This document shows, in pieces, positions 8,718 through 17,300 of a DNA stretch of 64,000 nt. Below the pieces are notes generated by a model. It did not search any database. It saw only the letters and a list, made by a program, of their open reading frames with translations, and was not told the DNA's origin. This DNA comes from Pandoraea vervacti. Its GTDB lineage: Bacteria; Pseudomonadota; Gammaproteobacteria; Burkholderiales; Burkholderiaceae. The first letter of the stretch is position 1. Each line of letters starts with the position of its first letter. The DNA lies in assembly GCF_000934605.2 (NCBI RefSeq), contig NZ_CP010897.2, positions 248,001 to 312,000 on the forward strand. The letters run 5' to 3'. A program made the translations under genes and the position numbers.

Positions 8718-11700
8718 ACCTCTCGGAACTCTGCATCCGCCGCCCGGTCATGACGATTCTGCTGTGCGTGGCGGCGGTCGTGGCCGGGCTGATCGCGTAC
8801 GGCCAGATCCCCATTTCCGCCCTGCCCAGCTACAACTCTCCGGTCATTCAGGTCACCGCCACGCTGCCCGGCGCCAGTCCGGAAACGATGGCGGCGTCGG
8901 TGGCGGCGCCGATGGAAAAGCAGTTCTCGACGATTGCGGGCGTCGCGGTCATCAGTTCGACCAACACGCAGGGCACCACCTCGATCATCATCGAATTCGA
9001 CAGCGACCGCGATATCGACGCGGCGGCTGTCGACGTGCAGGCGGCACTGTTTCGCGCGCAGCGCAAGCTGCCGGTGGAGATGACCACGCCGCCGTCGTAC
9101 CGCAAGGTCAATCCGGCCGACGCACCGATCCTGTTCCTCGCGATGAACTCGCCGTCGATGTCGCTGGCCGAACTCGACGACTATGCGGAAAACCTCGTCT
9201 CCCCCACGCTCTCCACGCTGCCCGGCGTGGCGCAGGTGCTCATCTTCGGACAGAAGCGTTTTGCGGTGCGGGTCAAGGCACGCCCCGACGCGCTGGCCGC
9301 GCGCAAGCTCACGCTCGACGACGTGGCGCGCGCACTGGCCTCGGCCAACGCCAACAGCCCCGTGGGCACGCTCGACGGCAGCCGTCAGACGCTGACCATC
9401 GAAGCCAACCGGCAGATGACGAAGGCCGAGCAGTTCGCCAATCTCATCATCGCCAGCGTGAACGGCAATCCGGTGTATCTGCGCGACGTGGCCGACGTGC
9501 AGGACAGCGTGGAATCGGTGAAGACGGGAAGCTGGGTCAACGGCGAGCGCTCGATCGTGCTCGCGGTGTTGCGCCAGCCCAATGCCAACACGGTGGCGAC
9601 GGTCGATCAGGTCAAGGCGGCGCTGCCGCGTCTGGCCGAGCAAATGCCGCAGTCGATTCAGGTCAAGCTGCTCAACGACCGTTCCGTCTCGATCCGCGAG
9701 TCGATCGACGACGTGCAGTTCACACTCGCGCTCACAGTGATTCTCGTCACGCTGGTGATCTTCCTGTTCCTGCGCCGGCTGGCCGCCACACTCATTCCCG
9801 TGATGTCGCTGCCAGTGTCGCTCATCGGCACGGTGGCGCTGATGAAGGGCATGGGTTACTCCATCGACAACATTTCGCTGCTCGGCATTACGCTCGCGGT
9901 CGGTCTGGTCGTGGACGACGCCATCGTGATGCTGGAGAACATCGTGCGCCACATCGAGAACGGTGTGCCGCCGCTGCGTGCAGCCCTCGTCGGCTCGCGC
10001 GAGATGGGTTTCACGATTCTCTCGATTTCCATTTCGCTGGTGGCCGTGTTCATCCCCATCTTCTTCATGCCGGGGGTAATCGGGCTGATGTTTCACGAGT
10101 TCGCCGTGGTGGTGTCGCTGGCGATTCTCGTGTCGGCTGCCGTGTCGCTCACGCTGATTCCGATGCTGTGCAGCCGCTATCTCAAGCACGAACAGGACGA
10201 AGGGCTGGGGCTGCGGGCAACGCAGTGGTTCGAGGACGGCTTCGTGTGGGTGCAGAACGCCTATGTGCGCAGCGTCGACTGGTGTCTCGCACACCGCAAA
10301 TGGGTGATGGGCGCGGCGGGCGCGACATTCATCGCGACCGGCGTGCTGTTCGCGACCATTCCGAAGGGTTTCTTCCCGAGCGAAGACATCGGGCAGGTAC
10401 AGGTGACGGCCGAGGGCGCGCAGGACATTTCGTTCGCGGCCATGTCGGCACTGCTGCGGCAGGCGGGCGACATCATCCGCGCCAATCCTGCCGTCGAGAC
10501 GGTCATCGTGTCGGCCAACGACAGCAATCAGGGGCGCATGTTCATCAACCTCAAGCCACATGGCGAACGTGCGCACATGAGCGAGGTGCTCGAAGCGTTG
10601 CGGCGCGATGTGAAACAGGTGCCGGGACTGAACGTGTACTTCAACCCGGTGCAGAACCTGCAACTGGGCGGCAAGCAAAGCAAGAGCCGCTATCAGTACG
10701 TGATGCAGAGCGTGAAGCCAGGCGAAATGCAGTCGTGGTCCGACCGGCTGATGAACCTGATGCGCGCCGATCCGATCTTTCGCGACGTGACGACCGACGC
10801 ACAGATGAAGGGCCTGCAAGCGCAGCTCACGATCGATCGCGACAAGGCGAACACGCTGGGCGTGGCCATCGGCGATATTCGCAGTGCGCTTTACAGCGCG
10901 TTCGGGGAGCGCCAGGTCTCCACGATCTATACGCCGAGCGACAGCTATCAGGTGATTCTGCAAGCGGACGACAACGACCGTCGCGACGAAGGGGCGTTCG
11001 ACAAGATCTATGTTCGCGGCAAGGGCGGTGCGCTGGTGCCGCTCTCGGCCGTTGCGACCGTCGAGCGCAGGATGGGGCCGGTGTCGGTGAACCATCAGGG
11101 CCAGTTGCAGGCCGTGACGCTGTCGTTCAACCTTGCGCCGGGCGCAGCGCTGGGCGACGCCTCGCAGAAGATCGTCGGCTTCCAGCAGCAGCTCGGCTTT
11201 CCGCCAAGCATCATCACGAGCTGGGGCGGCGACGCGGCGGCATTCCAGAAGTCTCAGTCGAGTCAGGTCGTGCTGCTCGTGGGCGCCTTGCTGGTGATCT
11301 ATGTGCTGCTAGGGGTGCTCTATGAGAGCTACATTCACCCGCTCACGATTCTGGCGGGGCTGCCGTCGGCCGCCGTTGGCGCGCTGATCACCTTGCGCCT
11401 GTTCGGAATGGACCTGTCGCTCATCGCGGTGATCGGCATTCTGATGCTGATCGGTATCGTGAAGAAGAACGCCATCATGATGATCGACTTCGCGCTCGAC
11501 GCGCAGCGAAACGGGGGCATGACACCGACACAGGCCATTCGTCAGGCGTGTGCGTTGCGCTTCCGTCCGATCATGATGACCACGCTCGCGGCGCTCATGG
11601 GCGCGTTGCCGATCGCGCTCGGACTCGGGGCCGGGGCGGAGTTGCGTCAGCCGCTCGGTCTGGCCGTGGTGGGCGGTCTGCTGTTCTCGCAGGTGATTAC

Positions 11701-11890
11701 GCTCTACATCACGCCGGTCATCTATCTCTATCTCGATCGCTTCGCCGGTAACGGCCCGCTGGTGCTGCCCGGCGACAAGGCAGCGAACGATGGCGGCAGG
11801 GGCGCCGATGGCGCTCACGACGCGCACGATTCTCAAGGCGCACAGCGTGCCGAGCCCGTGGAGGGATTCACGGCCGGTCATGTGCATTGA
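8714..11890 (+). CDS. RND multidrug efflux permease (MdtB/MdtC-like)
   Basis: 1058 residues. Two tandem halves each have a first membrane helix (RRPVMTILLCVAAVVAGLIAYG at the N-terminus), a large periplasmic loop and a helix bundle. The TM4 proton-relay segment GLVVDDAIVMLENIVRH contains the paired Asp typical of proton-driven RND pumps. The second-half motif VLLGVLYESYIHPLTIL is also characteristic. The sequence resembles MdtB/MdtC more than AcrB, for example in GASPETMAASVAAPMEKQF near the N-terminus. Substrates cannot be read from sequence. It overlaps the adaptor gene by 4 bp. The C-terminal tail (Asp/Gly/Ala-rich with DGAHDAHDSQGAQR) is low complexity. Confidence 0.94.
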   Translation: MNLSELCIRRPVMTILLCVAAVVAGLIAYGQIPISALPSYNSPVIQVTATLPGASPETMAASVAAPMEKQFSTIAGVAVISSTNTQGTTSIIIEFDSDRDIDAAAVDVQAALFRAQRKLPVEMTTPPSYRKVNPADAPILFLAMNSPSMSLAELDDYAENLVSPTLSTLPGVAQVLIFGQKRFAVRVKARPDALAARKLTLDDVARALASANANSPVGTLDGSRQTLTIEANRQMTKAEQFANLIIASVNGNPVYLRDVADVQDSVESVKTGSWVNGERSIVLAVLRQPNANTVATVDQVKAALPRLAEQMPQSIQVKLLNDRSVSIRESIDDVQFTLALTVILVTLVIFLFLRRLAATLIPVMSLPVSLIGTVALMKGMGYSIDNISLLGITLAVGLVVDDAIVMLENIVRHIENGVPPLRAALVGSREMGFTILSISISLVAVFIPIFFMPGVIGLMFHEFAVVVSLAILVSAAVSLTLIPMLCSRYLKHEQDEGLGLRATQWFEDGFVWVQNAYVRSVDWCLAHRKWVMGAAGATFIATGVLFATIPKGFFPSEDIGQVQVTAEGAQDISFAAMSALLRQAGDIIRANPAVETVIVSANDSNQGRMFINLKPHGERAHMSEVLEALRRDVKQVPGLNVYFNPVQNLQLGGKQSKSRYQYVMQSVKPGEMQSWSDRLMNLMRADPIFRDVTTDAQMKGLQAQLTIDRDKANTLGVAIGDIRSALYSAFGERQVSTIYTPSDSYQVILQADDNDRRDEGAFDKIYVRGKGGALVPLSAVATVERRMGPVSVNHQGQLQAVTLSFNLAPGAALGDASQKIVGFQQQLGFPPSIITSWGGDAAAFQKSQSSQVVLLVGALLVIYVLLGVLYESYIHPLTILAGLPSAAVGALITLRLFGMDLSLIAVIGILMLIGIVKKNAIMMIDFALDAQRNGGMTPTQAIRQACALRFRPIMMTTLAALMGALPIALGLGAGAELRQPLGLAVVGGLLFSQVITLYITPVIYLYLDRFAGNGPLVLPGDKAANDGGRGADGAHDAHDSQGAQRAEPVEGFTAGHVH

Positions 11891-12435
11891 GCAAGACGGT
11901 CGGCGTCGGTGAACCTGGTGTCGCCGACGCCACCGACGCCGTCCATGCTCCCGGCGTTGGCGCGCATCATGCGCGCATGCCGGGTGCGCGCCTTCGAATC
12001 TCGTCCGCACGACATGACGCGATCGCACATGTCACGCAAAACATCGAAAAAACCACACCACTTCGCTTGTGAAATGGCTGATTCCTAATCTTCGCGCACG
12101 CCGTCGAAGGCCCTTGTTTTGCGTTTAGTCGCATTCCTATTTTCACCTTGATGTAGCGGCCGACGTCCTGTTGGCCGGTCTCCCGCCCCCGTCTTGTTTT
12201 TCCTCGCATTTCGCGACGAATTTCGCGATTGTCGAGGCGCGTCCAGAGGTATCGGAAACGACACGCCAATGGGCGATTTCTTGCTTGCACCGAATGTCAA
12301 TTTGCGAAAGACGCGTGCTGCACGCGACAACGCGGCGACGCAAATTCGGGCATAAATCGCCCCTGTCGTCACGAGCACGTCTCTCGGATCGTGGCGTCAT
12401 TTCTTTCTATTCCTTCAAAAAAACCGGACTCAAAG
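11891..12435. other. Intergenic region before the pilus operon
   Basis: 545 bp with no convincing gene, less GC-rich than its surroundings over roughly 12040-12435. An 8-bp perfect stem with a one-base centre (GCGCGCAT / ATGCGCGC, 11960-11976) follows the efflux operon but lacks a T-tract. A near-direct repeat TTTCGCGA(C/T) occurs at about 12208-12230. The promoter of the pilus operon must lie in the second half. Confidence 0.5.
12270..12285 (+). promoter_or_regulatory. Possible sigma-54 (-24/-12) promoter of the pilin operon
   Basis: TGGGCG (12270-12275), five bases, then TTGCT (12281-12285) fits the TGGCAC-N5-TTGC pattern with correct GG-to-GC spacing, about 150 bp before the pilin ATG. 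Pilin genes are often RpoN-dependent, but this is based on a single-site eye match and no regulator gene lies nearby. Confidence 0.25.
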
Positions 12436-13041
12436 ATGAACGTACGCACAGACGCGAGCGCAATCGCGCAACTGAAGACCCTGTCGACGCAACCCCTGAA
12501 CAAGCGTCGGCAGCGGGGGGTGACGCTGGTCGAACTCTCGGTCGCCGTCGCCGTCATGGGGCTGATCATGGCAGGGGCCATGGTCGGGGTACCCCGCCTG
12601 ATGAACAGCGTGAAGCTGTCGCAGGAAATGAAGGACTGGCAGATGTCGGCATTGGCCGTGCAGAACGCCGTGGCCTCCGGCACGCTGACGCCGGCGACAA
12701 CGCCCGACGTCATTCGCAACATGGCGATCGCCGAGCCGTTCAACCGTCCCGAAGGCGGCACGCAAATCCTGAATCGTTTTGGTGGCGCGATCACGATCAC
12801 GCCGGTACCCGGGACCGGATATCCGTCCAGCGGCGTTTCCGTGACGTCGGTGGGTTACCCGAGTGCGCAGTGCGAAGAATTCGCCAGCAAGATGAACGGT
12901 CTTTTCTCGACGCTCACGATCAACAAGCAGGAAGTGAAGTCGGGAACGAAGATCGAACTCAACAAGATCAACGATTACTGCAAGTCCAACGGCAAGGACA
13001 ACGTCACGCAGTCCGAAATCGAATTCACCATCGCCGGATGA
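12436..13041 (+). CDS. pilS: Type IVb major prepilin (PilS-like)
   Basis: 201 residues from the ATG at 12436; in-frame sequence upstream is not pilin-like. A 28-residue leader ends in KRRQRG, with cleavage before VTLVELSVAVAVMG. The processed protein would start with Val and have Glu at +5, followed by a hydrophobic helix of about 20 residues. A long leader and a non-Phe first residue mark the type IVb class. Two Cys residues in the C-terminal half (in SAQCEEFASK and NDYCKSN) could form the D-region disulfide loop. It is the first gene of a run of pilus genes that includes its own prepilin peptidase. The pilus subunit acts in adhesion, aggregation or conjugation-like contacts; which one is not evident. 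Confidence 0.88.
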   Translation: MNVRTDASAIAQLKTLSTQPLNKRRQRGVTLVELSVAVAVMGLIMAGAMVGVPRLMNSVKLSQEMKDWQMSALAVQNAVASGTLTPATTPDVIRNMAIAEPFNRPEGGTQILNRFGGAITITPVPGTGYPSSGVSVTSVGYPSAQCEEFASKMNGLFSTLTINKQEVKSGTKIELNKINDYCKSNGKDNVTQSEIEFTIAG

Positions 13042-13080
13042 GAGGCGTTCACGGGGATCTGACTTGAAGGCGGACAAGAC

Positions 13081-13623
13081 ATGACTCATTCACGCATGCG
13101 TGTTGCGTTGATCGCGTTGATGTTCGGCGGTGCGCCGTGTACGGCGCTCGCGTTCGACGCATCGCCCCAACCCGACGTCAGGTGGATGTTCGCGAGCCAC
13201 AAGCCTCTGCTGCAGTCCGTCGGCAGCATCGCCAGCGCGGGGCCCGTGCCCGACGCGGAACCGGTCGGCGGACTGCCTCGGCAAGTGCTGGACGACGCGC
13301 CGCGCCAAGTGGCGCCGGTGGCTGCCCCCGCGCTTGCCGAGGCCACACCAGCGCCTGTGCCGCAAGCCGGGTTCGAGCTTGCCATGCGACCGTCGGATGG
13401 CCGTGTCTCGCAGGCCGTGCGGCGTTACGCCGAGCGCCACGGCTGGCAACTGGCGTGGGAAATCGACCGGGATTTCCCCATCGAGTATCCGGCCACGTTT
13501 CGTGGCGATTTCCTTGGCGTCGTCGAGCAGATCGTGCGCTCGCTCCAGAACACCGATGCGCCGATACGCGTGAAGGTCTATGAGGCCAACCGCGTGCTGC
13601 GCGTCGTTCACGCCACACAATAA
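13081..13623 (+). CDS. TcpQ C-terminal-domain protein (PilL-like pilus biogenesis factor)
   Basis: 180 residues with a cleavable-looking signal peptide (MTHSRMRVALIALMFGGAPC...ALAF), a Pro/Ala-rich linker, and a C-terminal block of about 75 residues (DGRVSQAVRRYAERHGWQLAWEIDRDFP... to NRVLRVVHA). That block resembles the TcpQ_C domain, found in type IVb systems as secretin partner or lipoprotein PilL. It should sit in the periplasm and help place or assemble the PilN secretin encoded next. No lipobox is seen, unlike R64 PilL. The gene is 39 bp after the pilin gene and 48 bp before pilN, consistent with one transcript. Confidence 0.78.
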   Translation: MTHSRMRVALIALMFGGAPCTALAFDASPQPDVRWMFASHKPLLQSVGSIASAGPVPDAEPVGGLPRQVLDDAPRQVAPVAAPALAEATPAPVPQAGFELAMRPSDGRVSQAVRRYAERHGWQLAWEIDRDFPIEYPATFRGDFLGVVEQIVRSLQNTDAPIRVKVYEANRVLRVVHATQ

Positions 13624-13671
13624 TCCGCGTCGTGCCGTGCGCACGGCGAACTACCTCGGAAGCGGTCATCC

Positions 13672-15441
13672 ATGAGAATGCGACTCGGCGTGTTGTGCGC
13701 CATCACGTTACTGACAGCGTGCGGCACGCCGGGCATGCTGTCGCAAACCGACGAGAACATTACCCGCTCGCGCAACGACGCGCGCGCGGCACTCGACACA
13801 CACACGGCGCCGCCGATCAGCGCCATCGAGCGTGTGGATGGCGCATGGCTTTCCCGAAAGTCCGTTGCCGTCAACGCCACGGTCGCGTTACCTGAGTTCT
13901 TCAAGCGCGAAGTGCGTTTCTCCACGGGGGCGGCGTTGCCCATCTCCGTGTTGCTCGCGCAAGTCGCGCGAGGCAATGGCCTGACGATCCGCGTCGCCTC
14001 CGATGTCGCCTGCGAGGCGAATGCCGGCGGGGCGGGAAATGGCGTGCGCGACCGGGGCGGCAGTGTCCTGAAGCGCTTTCAGATCAACTGCACCGAGAGC
14101 GGCGAACCGGCCGTACCGTTGCAATATCGCGGCTCGCTCTCAGGCCTGCTCGACACCATTGCGCATCGCTCGGGGACCCACTGGACCTATCGCGATGGCG
14201 TGGTGCAATTCGCACGATATGTCACGCGCACTTTCCAGATCAAGATGATGCCGGGCAGCTCGTCGTACACGGCGTCGGTTGGCAAGGCGTCGAAAATGAA
14301 GGCCGATCGCGGCGCCTCGGGCGGCGGTGGCGGCGGTGGCGGCGCATCGACGGGCGGCGTCGATCTGAGCTTCAACGCGGACGCGAACGTCACCGTCGAG
14401 TCGGAACTCGACTACTGGACGGACCTGGTGAAGACCGTCACCGACATGCTGTCGCCCGGCGGTCGCGTGACGCCGTCCGTCGTCACCAGTTCGCTGGTCG
14501 TGACCGATACGTCGGACGTGATTTCGCGTGTGGCGCAATTCGTCGATGCCGAAAACGCGGTGCTCGGCCGTCAAGTCAAGCTGCGGGTTCAGGTGTACTC
14601 CGTGAGCCTCGAAGAGAATTCGGCGGCGGGTATCGACTGGACACTGGTCTATCAGTCGGCGAGCGGTCTCGTGGCGTCTCTCGGTGGGCCGGCCACCAGC
14701 GGCATGCTGATGGCGCGCCAGGGCGGTTTCAACGTCAGCAAGATTCCGAACGGCAGGTTGGCGGGTTCCACGGCATTCCTGCGTGCGCTCAGTCAACAGG
14801 GGCGTGTGAGTACGGTGATCGATACGACGGTCGTCACGCTGAACAATCAGCCTGCGCCGGTGGCCGTTACCCAGAATCAGGGGTTCGTGGCGCAAACCAA
14901 GATGTCGCCGGGCAGCTATGGCGGACAGGCGGTGGTGACCGCCGAGCAGTCGGTGCTCACGACGGGGTTCGTCATGAATCTGTTGCCAACGCTCATGGAT
15001 AACCGCAGCGTGATGTTGCAGGTGCAGATCGACATGTCCGATCTGAAGAAGCTGGAGAAGATCAATTTGCGCACCGGCAAGGCATCCGACAGCGGTGGCG
15101 GCGCAGGCGGCGCGCAGATCAAGGCAAACATCGGTGACGGCGGCGCGGGCACGAGCGTGACGCTCGGCGACAGAGGTGACCGGGGCGATGGACGTAGTCG
15201 GGGCGACGATGGACTCGGCGTCGGCACGTTCATGCAGCTTCCGCTTACGGCGTCGGTGCAGACGATGCAGCGCGCGTCGCTCAAGTCGGGCGACACGCTC
15301 GTGCTCAGCGGATTCCGTCGCAAGGACGACACCACGGATCGGGACGGCATCTATCACTATGAGGGCGGCACGAAAGAAGCGCGCCAACGGGTCAACGAGG
15401 TCGTGATTCTGATCTCGCCGGAACTGACCGAGGGCGTGTGA
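13672..15441 (+). CDS. pilN: PilN, lipoprotein secretin of the type IVb pilus
   Basis: 589 residues. The signal sequence ends in the lipobox LLTAC (Cys17), as in R64 PilN and unlike type IVa PilQ secretins. N-terminal periplasmic domains (YRGSLSGLLDTIAHRSGTHWTYRDG) precede a Gly-rich linker (about residues 215-228), a second N-domain (TPSVVTSSLVVTDTSDVISRVAQFVD) and the secretin beta region with VMLQVQIDMSDL and the terminal motif KSGDTLVLSGFRRKDD...EVVILISPEL. It forms the outer-membrane ring through which the pilus exits. Its stop is followed after one base by the pilO start, implying tight coupling. Confidence 0.9.
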   Translation: MRMRLGVLCAITLLTACGTPGMLSQTDENITRSRNDARAALDTHTAPPISAIERVDGAWLSRKSVAVNATVALPEFFKREVRFSTGAALPISVLLAQVARGNGLTIRVASDVACEANAGGAGNGVRDRGGSVLKRFQINCTESGEPAVPLQYRGSLSGLLDTIAHRSGTHWTYRDGVVQFARYVTRTFQIKMMPGSSSYTASVGKASKMKADRGASGGGGGGGGASTGGVDLSFNADANVTVESELDYWTDLVKTVTDMLSPGGRVTPSVVTSSLVVTDTSDVISRVAQFVDAENAVLGRQVKLRVQVYSVSLEENSAAGIDWTLVYQSASGLVASLGGPATSGMLMARQGGFNVSKIPNGRLAGSTAFLRALSQQGRVSTVIDTTVVTLNNQPAPVAVTQNQGFVAQTKMSPGSYGGQAVVTAEQSVLTTGFVMNLLPTLMDNRSVMLQVQIDMSDLKKLEKINLRTGKASDSGGGAGGAQIKANIGDGGAGTSVTLGDRGDRGDGRSRGDDGLGVGTFMQLPLTASVQTMQRASLKSGDTLVLSGFRRKDDTTDRDGIYHYEGGTKEARQRVNEVVILISPELTEGV

Positions 15442-15442
15442 G

Positions 15443-16837
15443 ATGGCGCGCGCCCTGTCCAATCGCCTCGTCGTCGGCGCACAGTGGGAAACGCTGATCG
15501 GTCTTGAAAAGGAGATGACCGAGATCCGCAGCCTCGCGCGCAGCCGCGATGCCTCCCACTTTGCCGTGGCCGACGACGGGGCTGGCACGCGCACCGTCGG
15601 CCTGATCTCCATGGCGGACGGCCCGCAAGCCGAAGCTGCCGTGCAGGCCTACGCGCTGGCCGCCGTGCTCGGCACGCTGGTCGACGGACCGAACGTCGCC
15701 TTCCTCCACCCCGATCCGGACGATCCCGCCAAGGCGGTTTTCGTGACACTGCGCGACCGGCGTCCCGAGCTCGATCTGGAGGTGCCGGCGTCGGAACTCA
15801 GGCAACGTCTCGATCAATGGTCTGCCGAAGTCGAAGGTCCGGTGAGCGTGGCCGGCGTCACGCGCATGGACCTTCCGCATGCGGACGTCGTGCTCACGCT
15901 CGACGACATTGCCGCCGCTGCACTCCGCGACGGCCCGGCGCAGGCCCGGTTCAAGCCCGTGCGCAAGGCATTGCCCGCCCGGCGGATCGGGGTCGCTGCC
16001 GTGACGATGGCGGCGCTCGTCGTCATTGGCGGGGCGGCTTACTGGGGTTGGACGTGGTACGAGGCGATGCAGCGCGAAAAGCTCGCCGCTGCCAATCGCG
16101 TCGATCCGGTCGACGCGTACAAGGCGGCGTTAAGTCGGGCGCTGGCGGCCGAGCCGTTCACGACGGGCGCGTCGTATGCGCGACATTTGCAGTACGCGAT
16201 CCAGCACCTGCCGGCAAATGCGGGCGGATGGCGGCCTGCCAGCATCGACTGCAAGGGGCGGGAATGCGCCATCGAGTGGCGCCGACAGGAGGGCGGGACG
16301 TTCGATTTGCTGCTCTCGCATCGGCCGAATGCCCGGATCGTCGATTTGGATCACGCGAAAGAGATCGTCGCGTTGCCTCCCGAGTCAGCCGACTCGACGC
16401 AAACGGGCGCAGCGAAGGGCGAGTCGTCACCGAATCACGAAACCGTCATCGAAGCGACGGCCCACACGAAAGCGAAGACGCAGGCCACGGAGGACTTCGC
16501 CGAGGACGACGGCGATGCACGCGTGACCCCGATACCGCGCAATCAGTTCCTTCGCACTGCCGGGGCGCGATTGCAAGCGCTCGGCGATTACGGCATGGAC
16601 ATTGCGCTGACGATGCCGGTGCCGCTGGTGCCGGCGCCGCCCGGCGTCGCCGCACGTCGCGACGTGCCGCCACCGATCTCCAAAGGGCAATGGAAGATGG
16701 CCGGGCATCTGGCGTTCTTCGATTCGGTTGCGGGATTGATGATGCGCGCGGGCAACATGTCGCTCGGCGAACTGAAGATCGTGATCGACGATGGCAAACC
16801 CGTCTTCTCCGCACAAGGAACCTACTATGTCCATTAA
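15443..16837 (+). CDS. pilO: PilO-type inner-membrane protein of the type IVb pilus
   Basis: 464 residues. An N-terminal cytoplasmic domain of about 180 residues is followed by one membrane helix (about 181-203, IGVAAVTMAALVVIGGAAYWGW) and a periplasmic C-terminal domain. This matches the R64 PilO2/TcpD-like family rather than the small PilO of type IVa systems. The cytoplasmic part begins LSNRLVVGAQWETLIG, as in pilus accessory proteins of this class. It probably belongs to the inner-membrane alignment platform, contacting the ATPase and PilP. It starts one base after pilN and overlaps pilP by 11 bp. Confidence 0.8.
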   Translation: MARALSNRLVVGAQWETLIGLEKEMTEIRSLARSRDASHFAVADDGAGTRTVGLISMADGPQAEAAVQAYALAAVLGTLVDGPNVAFLHPDPDDPAKAVFVTLRDRRPELDLEVPASELRQRLDQWSAEVEGPVSVAGVTRMDLPHADVVLTLDDIAAAALRDGPAQARFKPVRKALPARRIGVAAVTMAALVVIGGAAYWGWTWYEAMQREKLAAANRVDPVDAYKAALSRALAAEPFTTGASYARHLQYAIQHLPANAGGWRPASIDCKGRECAIEWRRQEGGTFDLLLSHRPNARIVDLDHAKEIVALPPESADSTQTGAAKGESSPNHETVIEATAHTKAKTQATEDFAEDDGDARVTPIPRNQFLRTAGARLQALGDYGMDIALTMPVPLVPAPPGVAARRDVPPPISKGQWKMAGHLAFFDSVAGLMMRAGNMSLGELKIVIDDGKPVFSAQGTYYVH

Positions 16838-17300
16838 GTTTTTTCGGGGCGCCGTGCTGACCCTTTCGGTGATGTTGCCCGCGAGCGCCCACGCCGAGGA
16901 GACGATAGACGCCTTCGCACGTGCCCATCTCAAAGCCTCTCAGGAAGCGCAGGACGCCCGCCAGGCGCAAGCCGAAGCCGCCGGTTCAGGCAATGTCAAG
17001 GCGCCTGCCTCCGCGACATCGGCGCGTCCCGATGTGGCGCCGGAGTTGCTCTTCATCTACGGTGTCGAGAACGCCGTGGTGGCCTATCTGCGCGTGGACG
17101 GCCGCTTTGGCCGCAACGTCGTCAAGGGCGACAAGGTCGGCGAGTGGCAGATCGTCAACATCGGCGACGACTACGTCGATATGCGGCACGGCGCGCGCCA
17201 GAAGCGCCTGCTGTTACCCAATGCTTTCGGGGAGGCGTCGTCGTCGAGCGTGCAAACGAGTCACCGTGACCCGGAGCACTCGCATGGCAACGATTTCTGA
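16827..17300 (+). CDS. pilP: PilP-type periplasmic pilus protein
   Basis: 157 residues from the ATG at 16827, which has AAGGAA at 16815-16820; in-frame sequence upstream belongs to pilO in another frame. A signal peptide (MSIKFFRGAVLTLSVMLPASAHAEE) precedes an Ala/Gln-rich linker and a beta-rich C-terminal domain with LLFIYGVENAVVAYLRVDGRFGRNVVKGDKVGEWQIVNIGDDYVD. That domain resembles the HR domain of GspC/PilP proteins, which bridges inner-membrane platform and secretin. Its 3' end overlaps the ATPase gene by 17 bp. Confidence 0.8.
   Translation: MSIKFFRGAVLTLSVMLPASAHAEETIDAFARAHLKASQEAQDARQAQAEAAGSGNVKAPASATSARPDVAPELLFIYGVENAVVAYLRVDGRFGRNVVKGDKVGEWQIVNIGDDYVDMRHGARQKRLLLPNAFGEASSSSVQTSHRDPEHSHGNDF

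Noticed and set aside
8567..11095. 842-codon minus-strand frame opposite the RND permease
   Set aside because: His/Arg/Asp-rich antisense shadow with no start context or domain; the plus-strand pump reads through with all motifs.
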